Shown: in pieces, positions 1 to 6,894 of the stretch
Numbering within the stretch: the stretch's first letter is position 1
Layout of the letters: each line of letters starts with the position of its first letter
Source: Rufibacter sp. XAAS-G3-1
Lineage (GTDB): Bacteria > Bacteroidota > Bacteroidia > Cytophagales > Hymenobacteraceae
Reading direction: 5' to 3'
Assembly: GCF_013623775.1 (NCBI RefSeq)
Contig: NZ_JABFAM010000004.1
Location: 1-64,000, forward strand
Length of the DNA stretch: 64,000 bases
Notes under the pieces: generated by a model
What the model was told of the DNA's origin: nothing
What the model saw: only the letters and a program-made list of their open reading frames with translations
Databases searched by the model: none
Made by a program: the position numbers and the translations under genes

Positions 1-2
1 CC

Positions 3-485
3 AGCACCCCCACCCAGCAGTCGGGAATGATCATGCTCCAGGCCGGGCAGCGCTACTACATAGAGGCGGTGCTGCGCGAGTTCGGCTCCAAGGATCACCT
101 CTCCGTCGCCTGGACTATGCCTGAAGGCACCACGCAGATTATCCCTGGAGCAAATCTGATTCCGTACACCACCATTACTGAGACGAGCACTTTAGCCATG
201 AAGCAGTCAGCTTTTGAGGTATCATCAAATACCTTCACCGCTAGCCCTAACCCATTCACAGAAAAGGTAAACATCGGTTTCTCCGTAGAAAACGAGGGTG
301 ATGTGAGTTTAGAACTTTTCAACATGCAGGGTCAGTTAGTGAAGACTCTGCATGCTGGAAAAGCTGAGGCAGGAAGAGCTTACCAGTATGAATTTGATGG
401 AAACAAGTACGCCAATGGAGTTTACATCTGCAGAATTACAGCAGCAGGTAAGACAACGGTGAAGAGGCTTGTACTTAATAGATAG
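3..485 (+). CDS. C-terminal part of a secreted PA14/T9SS sorting-domain protein (5' end outside window)
   Basis: Open reading frame entering from the left edge; the first complete codon is at base 3, so the internal ATG at 27 is not the start. The first ~55 residues look like the end of a PA14 carbohydrate-binding domain (aromatic YYIE strand, then a SVAW strand and a closing P-Y strand). Residues from about 75 (SPNPF) to the end have the pattern of a type IX secretion C-terminal sorting domain: SPNPF, a hydrophobic strand, LFNMQGQLV, an NGVY turn and a terminal strand ending KRLVLNR. Such proteins cross the outer membrane by the Por system and are released or surface-anchored after removal of the domain. 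Function beyond sugar binding cannot be judged. A strong terminator lies at 718-754. Confidence 0.8.
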   Translation, partial: STPTQQSGMIMLQAGQRYYIEAVLREFGSKDHLSVAWTMPEGTTQIIPGANLIPYTTITETSTLAMKQSAFEVSSNTFTASPNPFTEKVNIGFSVENEGDVSLELFNMQGQLVKTLHAGKAEAGRAYQYEFDGNKYANGVYICRITAAGKTTVKRLVLNR

Positions 486-519
486 TACGCCTTCTTAATT
501 CTAAACGAAGTTGTTTAGA

Positions 520-554
520 GTTTCCTGCCTGTTTCATAAAAACAGGCAGGAAAC
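520..554. repeat. PAL palindrome 1
   Basis: Perfect 15-bp arms (GTTTCCTGCCTGTTT and its complement) around a 5-nt loop, 35 nt after the stop of the T9SS protein. The CCTGCC block differs from the usual AGGCC in both arms, a compensatory change. Confidence 0.8.
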
Positions 555-599
555 GGCGGCACAGGCAGCTGCTTGCGGCCGTGTACAGATAAACCATCT

Positions 600-637
600 G
601 TTTAAGGCCTGTTTTTATGAAAGTAGCCTAAAAACGA
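600..637. repeat. PAL palindrome 2 (imperfect)
   Basis: TTTAAGGCCTGTTTTTA against GAAAGTAGCCTAAAAAC; the outer TTTAAGGC/GCCTAAAA portion pairs, the centre is loosened. Confidence 0.55.
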
Positions 638-717
638 CAGCCCAGGCAGACGCTTGCACCAGGGTAATTGCTCTAAATACCGGTTTTTGAAAAACTCTAA
701 ACAGGTTCAACTCTAAA

Positions 718-754
718 AGAAGAGGTTTCCTAAGATGGAAGCCTCTTCTTTTTT
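718..754 (+). terminator. Rho-independent terminator after the T9SS protein
   Basis: 13-bp stem (AGAAGAGGTTTCC with GGAAGCCTCTTCT, one G-T pair), 6-nt loop, followed by a T run. Confidence 0.8.
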
Positions 755-821
755 ATAGGAGGCTTAGACTAGCTTGGTAAAACAATTGAATGCAGCTCTG
801 GATTTACGAAGTTGAGGTATA

Positions 822-857
822 GTTTTTAGTCTGTTTTTCAGAAAAGACAGTTAAAAC
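822..857. repeat. PAL palindrome 3
   Basis: GTTTTTAGTCTGTTTTTC against GAAAAGACAGTTAAAAC; AGTCTG is matched by GACAGT-like bases on the right, so the arm was changed on both sides. Confidence 0.65.
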
Positions 858-918
858 CACCAACACCCAATTACCTTGCTTCCCCTTTCTTTACCGTCTG
901 CCAAATTCTGCGTACACT

Positions 919-926
919 TACCTTTC
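919..926 (+). promoter_or_regulatory. Bacteroidota -7 box candidate for the SDR gene
   Basis: TACCTTTC, one mismatch to TAnnTTTG, 21 nt before the ATG at 948. Confidence 0.4.
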
Positions 927-947
927 CATATCTACTATTAAAAGCAA

Positions 948-1721
948 ATGCAGAACAACCGTTGGAGTTTAGAAGGCCGCCGCGCCTTGGTAACCGGGGG
1001 AACCAAAGGTATAGGCGCCTCTATTGCAGAGGAATTGCTTTCCTTCGGGGCCGAGGTACTGATTGTGGCCCGCAAAGAACTGGAGGTCAACCAAGCCGTC
1101 ACCGACTGGCGGGCCCGTGGCCTGAAAGCATCGGGCATGGTGGCCGACGTAAGTCAACCCGCTGACCGGCACAACCTGCTCCAACTGGTGGGAAACACCT
1201 GGGGCTCGTTAGACATTCTGGTGAACAACGTAGGCACCAACATCCGGAAAAAAATTGGCGAGTACACGCCCGAGGAATACAATTACCTGCTGCAAACCAA
1301 CCTCACCTCGGCCTTTGAGCTGTGTAGACTGTCGCACCCCTTTTTAAAGCAATCTCCGCACGGAAGCGTGGTAAACGTCTCGTCGGTATCAGGGTTGGGG
1401 CACGTACGCACCGGGGCGATTTACGGTATGACCAAAGCGGCTTTGATACAGCTCTCCAAGAACCTGGCCGGCGAATGGGCTCCGGACGGAATACGGGTGA
1501 ACTGCGTGGCTCCGTGGTACATCAGAACGCCATTGGCCGACCAGGTTTTGCAGAACCAGGAGTACCTGGAAAGTGTGTTGAGCCGCACCCCTTCCCGCAC
1601 CATCGGCAACCCCGAGGATGTGGCGGCTGCCGTGGCCTTTCTGTGCATGCCCGCTGCCGCGTACATCACCGGCCAGTGCGTTGCCGTGGACGGCGGCATG
1701 AGCATTAACCTGTTTGGATAA
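948..1721 (+). CDS. SDR family NAD(P)-dependent oxidoreductase
   Basis: A 257-residue classical short-chain dehydrogenase/reductase. The Rossmann glycine motif TGGTKGIG is at 16-23, the NNVG motif at 93-96, Asn118, catalytic Ser146 and the YGMTK motif with Tyr159 and Lys163, so the N-S-Y-K tetrad is complete. Arg42, just after the second beta strand, suggests NADPH preference. The C-terminal DGGM segment is typical. Overall it resembles tropinone-reductase-like or 3-oxoacyl-ACP-reductase-like members; the substrate cannot be read from sequence. Cytosolic, single gene, separated from the convergent ATP-grasp gene by a strong bidirectional hairpin. Confidence 0.88.
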   Translation: MQNNRWSLEGRRALVTGGTKGIGASIAEELLSFGAEVLIVARKELEVNQAVTDWRARGLKASGMVADVSQPADRHNLLQLVGNTWGSLDILVNNVGTNIRKKIGEYTPEEYNYLLQTNLTSAFELCRLSHPFLKQSPHGSVVNVSSVSGLGHVRTGAIYGMTKAALIQLSKNLAGEWAPDGIRVNCVAPWYIRTPLADQVLQNQEYLESVLSRTPSRTIGNPEDVAAAVAFLCMPAAAYITGQCVAVDGGMSINLFG

Positions 1722-1738
1722 ATCTTGCTCCTTTTACA

Positions 1739-1782
1739 AAACAGAAATCCCTCCGTGCATGAGCATGGAGGGATTTCTGTTT
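1739..1782. terminator. Bidirectional terminator between convergent genes
   Basis: Perfect 16-bp arms (AAACAGAAATCCCTCC and complement), extended by four more pairs (one G-T) to an ATGA loop. A-run and T-run on either side let it work on both strands. A degenerate PAL-like half follows at about 1784-1808. Confidence 0.85.
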
Positions 1783-1805
1783 TGGGCCTGTTTTTCTTAA
1801 ATGAG

Positions 1806-2699
1806 CTAAGAAACCGAAGAAGGAATCTCCTGCAGCATCTGCATCAAGGCCTGGTAGTAATTCTCTTGGGAGTTCGGGTTGGTGTGCAGGTACAGGAACG
1901 GTTCAATCAGCTCCAACTCCATCAATTGCAGTTCCTCACCTACCACCACACCGTCCACGCGGGCGTAGAGGCAACCTTCGGCAAACTGGCCTACTAATTT
2001 CTGGGCCTGTGCTAACAGATGGGCCGGTGCTTCCTGCGGATGGATAGTGCCCCCGAAGAAATGCTGCACCCTGAAATCACCGGACTTGGCCGACTTCAGC
2101 AGGCAATGGCTGTACTTTCCGTTGAAGAACAGGAACGACCACTCGCCCTCCTCCTGAATCTGCGGCATGAACGGTTGGGCCAGGAAGTCTTCTTCCCGAA
2201 GCAACCCTTCCAGCTTCGGCACCACTTGCTCTGCTTCTTCTTTAGAGACAATAAACGTATTCTTCGCGCCGCCGCTCACGCAGGGTTTGATAATAAGTTT
2301 ATCTGTCTGGAAGCGGGTAAAGTATTGCTCCAACGGTACGGCGGTTCCTCTTTTGAGCAAGGCCGAAGGAACAATGGGCAGTCCTGCTTTCTCCACCTCC
2401 AGCAGATAATGCTTGTCGGCGTTCCAGCGGATGGTGGAAATGGGGTTCAAGGTGCGAATGTTCATCGCCTCCATGCGGTCTAGCCATGCACGGAACTCGT
2501 TAAACTTGTCAAAGTAATCCCATGGCGATTTGAAGACGGCTACGTCATATTGCTGCCAGTTCACGGCAGGGCCATTCCAGTCTTCAAGGGTGATGTCTAC
2601 TCCCTTGGAAGTCAGAAACTCCAGGAGAACGCCATCTTCGCTTCCGCTTAATGAGCCATAGCTGTGGATGGCTTCATAGGTAACTAATGCTAATTTCAA
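1806..2699 (-). CDS. ATP-grasp domain-containing protein
   Basis: A 297-residue protein of the RimK/glutathione-synthetase-like ATP-grasp fold. The N-terminal part (1-110) is a pre-ATP-grasp domain with the FKSPWDYF segment; the central part carries the nucleotide-binding strand KLIIKPCVSGGAKNT (~137-152), and the EEDFLAQPFMP and GEWSFLFFNGKYSH strands follow. A metal-binding acidic pair with the pattern LMELELIEP lies near 262-270. Such enzymes ligate a carboxylate to an amine or thiol through an acyl phosphate; the family includes the cycloserine-pathway enzyme DcsG, to which the SPWDY-type N terminus is reminiscent. Substrate unknown. It stands alone, convergent with the SDR gene. Confidence 0.8.
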   Translation of the reverse strand: MKLALVTYEAIHSYGSLSGSEDGVLLEFLTSKGVDITLEDWNGPAVNWQQYDVAVFKSPWDYFDKFNEFRAWLDRMEAMNIRTLNPISTIRWNADKHYLLEVEKAGLPIVPSALLKRGTAVPLEQYFTRFQTDKLIIKPCVSGGAKNTFIVSKEEAEQVVPKLEGLLREEDFLAQPFMPQIQEEGEWSFLFFNGKYSHCLLKSAKSGDFRVQHFFGGTIHPQEAPAHLLAQAQKLVGQFAEGCLYARVDGVVVGEELQLMELELIEPFLYLHTNPNSQENYYQALMQMLQEIPSSVS

Positions 2700-2794
2700 G
2701 GTGGCTATACGTTGGTAATCTGTAAAATTTATCTGTGGATGTAGAACCCACCCCTGCCCCCTGCGAGGCTCATCTTGTAGGGAAAATTTCTTTT

Positions 2795-2838
2795 CTTGCT
2801 GTTCGGGAGTTCTACTCTTGCTGTTCGGGAGTTCTACT
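2795..2838. repeat. Tandem 22-bp duplication
   Basis: Two exact copies of a 22-bp unit beginning CTTGCTGTTCGGGAG; the second runs into a perfect palindrome ending CTCCCGAAC. Confidence 0.85.
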
Positions 2839-2981
2839 CCCGAACCCGCCTGCTGCGGAGTTCCACTCCGCCGGGAGCCATGGGCAAAAGAAGGGGAGTG
2901 GAACTCCGAAAGAGCGGTTTGATTCTCTGGAATCTTTTGGAAATAGAAATAAATACCCGTTCATTTTCCCTACAAGAGTAG

Positions 2982-3057
2982 CCTCCAGGGAGGGGAATTC
3001 TTTCTGCCTATTCAGTTTAGAACTCCTTTTATAAAAGATATTCCCCCTCCCTGGAGG
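2982..3057. repeat. Long hairpin in intergenic DNA
   Basis: CCTCCAGGGAGGGGAAT (2982-2998) pairs with the segment 3040-3057 with one bulged base; 41-nt loop. The sequence resembles the GGAGGGG module near repeat family A. Confidence 0.65.
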
Positions 3058-3069
3058 GGCAGGTAACTG

Positions 3070-3105
3070 GTTTCTGGGCTACTTTTCAGAAAACAGCGGT
3101 TAAAC
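3070..3105. repeat. PAL palindrome 4 (weak)
   Basis: GTTTCTGGGCTACTTTTC / GAAAACAGCGGTTAAAC; ends one base before the stop codon of the minus-strand M20 gene. Confidence 0.5.
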
Positions 3106-3106
3106 G

Positions 3107-4429
3107 CTATTCCAAGGGATTGTTCAGGTAATCAACGGCCAAATTGGCTAGCGCCTGGACGCCCAACTTCAGGCCGCTCTCCTCGATGTAGAAATCTGGG
3201 GTGTGGTGCGAGGGCGCTTTGGCGGGATCTGCGCCTTTGGGCATTCCGCCCAGAAAAAGATACAAGCCCGGGATTTTCTGTTGGAAGTAGGCATAATCCT
3301 CAGCAATGGTCACCGGCTTGGTGAGTTTCACCTGGTTGGTACCGGCCACGCGTTGCAAAGAAGGCAGCATGTGGGCGGTGAGGGCTTCGTGGTTGTAGGT
3401 GACAGGCGTCATTTCCTGGATCTCCACCTCGGCCGTGGCCCCCGCTCCGGTCGCAATGCTGGTGGCGGTTTTCCGGAGGCGCTCATGGATAAGTTGCTGC
3501 ATGGGCACGTCCAACGCCCGGATGGTGCCAATCATCTCTACCTGACTGGGCACGATGTTGGCGCGAACGCCGCCGTTGATGGCTCCCACGGTCAAGATGG
3601 CCGCGGCGTTGGTAACGTCTACCTGCCGGCTCACAATGGTTTGCAGCGCGGTCACAATGTACGCCGAGGTAACCACCGGGTCTACGCCCATCCAAGGGGT
3701 TCCGCCGTGCGCCTGCTGGCCTTTCACGGTTATCTTGAAGTTGTCAGAACTGGCCATCATGCCCTGCGGCCGATAGGTAATGGTGCCCACCTCCACGTCT
3801 GACCGGATGTGCAGCCCGAAAATAGCATCTACTTTAGGGGATTCCAGCACCCCCTCCTGCACCATCAGTTTCGCGCCACCCACTTGCCCGGGAGCCGAAC
3901 CTTCCTCGGCGGGTTGGAAGATGAATTTCACGGTGCCTTTGAGGTCTTTCTTCAGGTTGCTCAGCACCTCGGCCACGCCCATGAGCATGGCTACGTGCGC
4001 GTCATGGCCGCAGGCGTGCATCACCCCCACTTGCTGCCCCTCAAAGGTGGTTTTCACTTTTGACGCGAACGGTAGGGTATGGGTGTTGTTCTCGGTGACA
4101 GGCAAGGCATCCATATCGGCGCGCAGCGCTACCACCGGGCCTGGTTGCCCGCCTTTGAGAATGCCTACCACGCCGGTTCTGGCCACTCCGGTTTTCACTT
4201 CCAGCCCCAGGGACTTCAAGTGCTTCGCAATTTTCTCCGCGGTTTTCACTTCAAAGTTGCCCAGCTCGGGGTTCTGGTGCAGGTCACGGCGCCATTGAAT
4301 AACCTTGGGCTCTACTTTCTCTGCGAGTTGGTCAATTTGGGCAGCTGCGCCCGATGGCTGGGCTTTGCCGTTCATGGACATGCTTAAAAAAGCAGCCAGA
4401 AAGAACAGAAATGATTTATGGGAAAACAT
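3107..4429 (-). CDS. M20 family amidohydrolase / metallopeptidase, exported
   Basis: A 440-residue M20D-type hydrolase. I start it at the ATG at 4429 (MFSHKS...), which gives a signal peptide ending NGKAQ at residue 24; the open frame runs on to 4786 but that part is low-quality and crosses a PAL element. Metal and catalytic motifs are present: RADMDALP (103-110), HACGHDAH with Cys140 and His142, FQPAEEG with Glu175-Glu176, His207, the dimerisation-domain HGGTPW, IAEDYAYF and SHHTPDF near the end. Relatives hydrolyse N-acyl amino acids, hippurate or indole-acetyl-amino acids using two metal ions. The signal peptide places it in the periplasm, where it would release amino acids from conjugates; the substrate is not deducible. 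Confidence 0.88.
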   Translation of the reverse strand: MFSHKSFLFFLAAFLSMSMNGKAQPSGAAAQIDQLAEKVEPKVIQWRRDLHQNPELGNFEVKTAEKIAKHLKSLGLEVKTGVARTGVVGILKGGQPGPVVALRADMDALPVTENNTHTLPFASKVKTTFEGQQVGVMHACGHDAHVAMLMGVAEVLSNLKKDLKGTVKFIFQPAEEGSAPGQVGGAKLMVQEGVLESPKVDAIFGLHIRSDVEVGTITYRPQGMMASSDNFKITVKGQQAHGGTPWMGVDPVVTSAYIVTALQTIVSRQVDVTNAAAILTVGAINGGVRANIVPSQVEMIGTIRALDVPMQQLIHERLRKTATSIATGAGATAEVEIQEMTPVTYNHEALTAHMLPSLQRVAGTNQVKLTKPVTIAEDYAYFQQKIPGLYLFLGGMPKGADPAKAPSHHTPDFYIEESGLKLGVQALANLAVDYLNNPLE

Positions 4430-4441
4430 CAGGTACCTTTT

Positions 4442-4477
4442 GTTTAACTGCCGATTTTCAAAAAACAGCTTGAAAAC
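4442..4477. repeat. PAL palindrome 5 (weak)
   Basis: GTTTAACTGCCGATTTTC / AAAAACAGCTTGAAAAC, 13 nt upstream of the M20 start codon, so probably within its promoter or leader. Confidence 0.5.
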
Positions 4478-4755
4478 ACAAAAGTACACCGCCCAATCGG
4501 GAAAAGGAATTTTAGCAGCAGAGTTGGTCAACTGCTTCAAGCAGAGAAAGTAAATATTCTCCCGCTGGCGCAAGCTTGTATCTCGTGTCCGCACGCATTG
4601 CTGAACGCTCCGCCCACAAGATCTTTCCAAGATGACAAATGGAAGTAAGTTCCTTTTGAACCAGCCAGAAGACCTGAACTCTGAAAAGCAGAAAGCAAAA
4701 GGTTTTCCGAACACGTGCGAACACGAGCTGCAAACTCGCGCCAGGGGAGAAAAAC

Positions 4756-4796
4756 GTTTTAGGTCTGTTTTCTTAAAACCAACCAAAAAACAAAAC
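4756..4796. repeat. PAL palindrome 6 (weak)
   Basis: GTTTTAGGTCTGTTTTC on the left is nearly canonical; the right arm is decayed with A runs. It ends 2 nt from the stop codon of the ThDP enzyme gene. Confidence 0.5.
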
Positions 4797-4798
4797 GG

Positions 4799-6592
4799 CT
4801 ATCCTTCTTTGTCTTTCTCCTTCGCTTCTTCCACGGCTGCTTTCAAAGGCTCTTCCAGGCGCTGTTCGGCGGCGGTGTCTCCTTTTTCAATGGCCTCGGC
4901 AATGTTCTGGGCGAAGTTGGCGGCCACTTGCGGGGTGATGGGCATAATCTCGGGGTCGGTGAGGGCGTCAATGACTACGGGCCGGTCGGCCTTCAGGGCC
5001 GTTTCCCAGGCCGCGTCTATCTGGTCGGGGCTTTCAATCCGGATACCTAGCAGGCCGATGCTTTCGGCGTAGGCGGCGTAATTGAAGTCGGGCAGTTCCT
5101 GCGATTCGTTGAACTTAGGATTGCCTTCGTTCATGCGCTGTTCCCAGGTCACAAAGTTGAGGTCGCGGTTGTTGAGCACCAGCACAATCAGGCGCGGGTC
5201 AGTCCACTGGCGGTAATATTTTTGGATGGTCAACAGCTCCTCGGTACTGCCCATCTGCATGGCTCCGTCGCCCGCGAACGCGAAGGCCGGACGGTCTGGA
5301 AAGGCGAACTTGGCGGCGAGGGCGTAGGGCAAGGCGCAGCCCATGGTCGCCAAGGTGCCGGAAACGGAAAACTTCATGCCCTTCCTAATCTTGAGGTATT
5401 GGGCCGTCCAACTGGACGAAGAACCAGAATCGGCGGCTAGGATACTGTTACCTGGCAGGCGGGGCGACAGCTTTTCAAACACCAACCGCGGGTTCACGGG
5501 ATTGGCCGGATGGCGGGCTTCCTCGGTTAATTGTTTCTCCCAGTTCTGGATGTTCTGTTCAATGGTCTGGCGCCAGGTACGGTCTTCTTTTGGTTGCAGC
5601 AGCGGCAGGAGCGCGCGCAGGGTTTCGGCACTGTCGCCAATGAGCGGTACTTCCATGGGGTACCGGATGCTGAGCATGCGGCCGTCAATGTCTACCTGCA
5701 CGCCGCGGGCCTGGCCTTCTTGGGGCAGGAACTCGGCGTACGGAAAGCTGGAACCAATCATAAGCAGGGTGTCGCAGTGCGCCATCATCTGGTGGCTGGC
5801 CTCCGTCCCGAAGAACCCAATAGCGCCCGTCACAAAAGGCAGTTCATCTGGCAACGCGGCTTTGCCCAGGTACGCCTTGGCCACGCCGGCCCCCAGAACT
5901 TCGGCTAGCTGGGTTACTTCCTCGGCGGCATCTTTGGCCCCGGCCCCAATCAGAATGGCAACCTTTTTTCCGGCATTCAGCACCTCGGCGGCCTTGCGCA
6001 AATCTTCGTCACGGGGCAGCACGCGCGGCGGCAGGTAGCCAATGCCGGAGTGCACGGTGCCATGGGCGTGTTCCGGTTCCTGGTATTCTAGTTCCTGTAC
6101 ATCGCTGGGGAGGATGACGCAGGTGACGGTGCGCTGGTCTTGGGCGATGCGGAAGGCGCGGTCAATCAGGTGGCGTACCTGGCTGGGCTCGGTGGCCATC
6201 TGCACAAACTCGCTGGCCACGTCTTTGAACAGCGTGACTAAATCTACCTCCTGCTGGCTGTGCCCGCCCAATGATTTACGCGCTTTCTGCCCCACCAAGG
6301 CCACCACCGGCTGATGGTCAAGTTTGGCATCATACAAACCGTTAAGCAAATGAATAGCGCCGGGGCCCGAGGTTGCCAGACACACGCCCACCTCGCCGGT
6401 GAACTTAGCGTGGGCGCAGGCCATCAGAGACGCTACCTCCTCGTGCCGCACCTGAATGAACTTTATCTGCCCGTTGGCGCGATCCAAAGCACCCATGACG
6501 CCGTTGATGCCATCGCCGGGGTACCCGAAGATGCGGTTCACGCCCCATTTCTGAAGGCGTTCTATTATAAAATCACTGACTTGCTGTGGCAT
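4799..6592 (-). CDS. Thiamine diphosphate-dependent enzyme, pyruvate oxidase/dehydrogenase (quinone) type
   Basis: A ThDP enzyme of the PoxB/acetolactate-synthase superfamily with three domains. The N-terminal PYR domain has FGYPGDGING and the RHEE motif that supplies the cofactor-activating glutamate (~51), then ATSGPGAIHLLNG; a central FAD/NAD-like domain follows (~195-330); the C-terminal PP domain has GDGAMQMG (441-448) and NNRDLNFV for ThDP-magnesium. The tail is unusually charged (repeated E, K). PoxB-type enzymes decarboxylate pyruvate to acetate and pass electrons to membrane quinone; other members make or cleave 2-keto acids. I start at 6592 (MPQQVSDF, 597 residues) because the ATG at 6622 would place 22 nt of a PAL inside the gene, which happens nowhere else. 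The longer 607-residue form remains possible. Confidence 0.85.
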   Translation of the reverse strand: MPQQVSDFIIERLQKWGVNRIFGYPGDGINGVMGALDRANGQIKFIQVRHEEVASLMACAHAKFTGEVGVCLATSGPGAIHLLNGLYDAKLDHQPVVALVGQKARKSLGGHSQQEVDLVTLFKDVASEFVQMATEPSQVRHLIDRAFRIAQDQRTVTCVILPSDVQELEYQEPEHAHGTVHSGIGYLPPRVLPRDEDLRKAAEVLNAGKKVAILIGAGAKDAAEEVTQLAEVLGAGVAKAYLGKAALPDELPFVTGAIGFFGTEASHQMMAHCDTLLMIGSSFPYAEFLPQEGQARGVQVDIDGRMLSIRYPMEVPLIGDSAETLRALLPLLQPKEDRTWRQTIEQNIQNWEKQLTEEARHPANPVNPRLVFEKLSPRLPGNSILAADSGSSSSWTAQYLKIRKGMKFSVSGTLATMGCALPYALAAKFAFPDRPAFAFAGDGAMQMGSTEELLTIQKYYRQWTDPRLIVLVLNNRDLNFVTWEQRMNEGNPKFNESQELPDFNYAAYAESIGLLGIRIESPDQIDAAWETALKADRPVVIDALTDPEIMPITPQVAANFAQNIAEAIEKGDTAAEQRLEEPLKAAVEEAKEKDKEG

Positions 6593-6600
6593 ACGCTGCT

Positions 6601-6636
6601 GTTTTAAGGCTTCTTTTGACAAAAGAGGCTCTAAAC
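6601..6636. repeat. PAL palindrome 7
   Basis: GTTTTAAGGCTTCTTTTG / CAAAAGAGGCTCTAAAC. Its position argues that the ThDP enzyme starts at 6592, not 6622. Confidence 0.6.
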
Positions 6637-6683
6637 AGGTACGACCTCAGGGGCAGATGGTTCAGCAGAAAAGATGACGGATT

Positions 6684-6719
6684 GTTTTTGAGGTGTTTTC
6701 CGAAAAACAGGCCTGAAAC
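6684..6719. repeat. PAL palindrome 8
   Basis: GTTTTTGAGGTGTTTTCC / GAAAAACAGGCCTGAAAC, mid-gap between two divergent genes. Confidence 0.6.
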
Positions 6720-6730
6720 AACATTCTACT

Positions 6731-6840
6731 GCAGGGGCACCTTGTGGTTGCCCCAATGCGGTTGTAAACGAGAAAGGGCAACCACAAGGGATTGCCCCTG
6801 CCATTCATTCGTGAGTCACGGAAGTAACTTCCGCGCCATA
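6731..6840. repeat. Inverted-repeat module shared with 53257-53331
   Basis: GGGGCACCTTGTGGTTGCCC and a near-complementary GGGCAACCACAAGGG form a hairpin, followed by TCACGGAAGTAACTTCCGC, whose reverse complement recurs near 53260. Confidence 0.6.
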
Positions 6841-6894
6841 GTGGGCAATCAATCACTGAAAACTGTAATTTCAGGCGAATTTTAGACTTTCAGA

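Larger units (their letters stand above)
486..947. other. Intergenic region with three PAL palindromes and a terminator
   Basis: No credible gene. It holds PAL copies at 520-554, 600-637 and 822-857, a degenerate fragment near 679-706, the terminator at 718-754 and a promoter-like box at 919-926. Confidence 0.7.
2700..3106. other. Intergenic region built from nested inverted repeats
   Basis: No credible gene. Outer arms CTTGTAGGGAAAAT (2774-2787) and its perfect complement (2963-2976) enclose a 22-bp tandem duplication (2795-2816, 2817-2838), a 9-bp palindrome around CTCCCGAAC and a second palindrome around GCGGAGT. A further long hairpin has arms at 2982-2998 and 3040-3057. A PAL ends the gap. 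Confidence 0.7.
4430..4798. other. Intergenic region between the M20 and ThDP-enzyme genes
   Basis: Two weak PAL copies sit at its ends (4442-4477 and 4756-4796). The rest shows no gene or other clear structure; the open frame crossing it is an unsupported upstream extension of the M20 gene. Confidence 0.6.

Noticed and set aside
3107-4786. Upstream extension of the M20 gene to 4786
   Set aside because: It lies before a good signal peptide start, crosses a PAL and has non-coding character.
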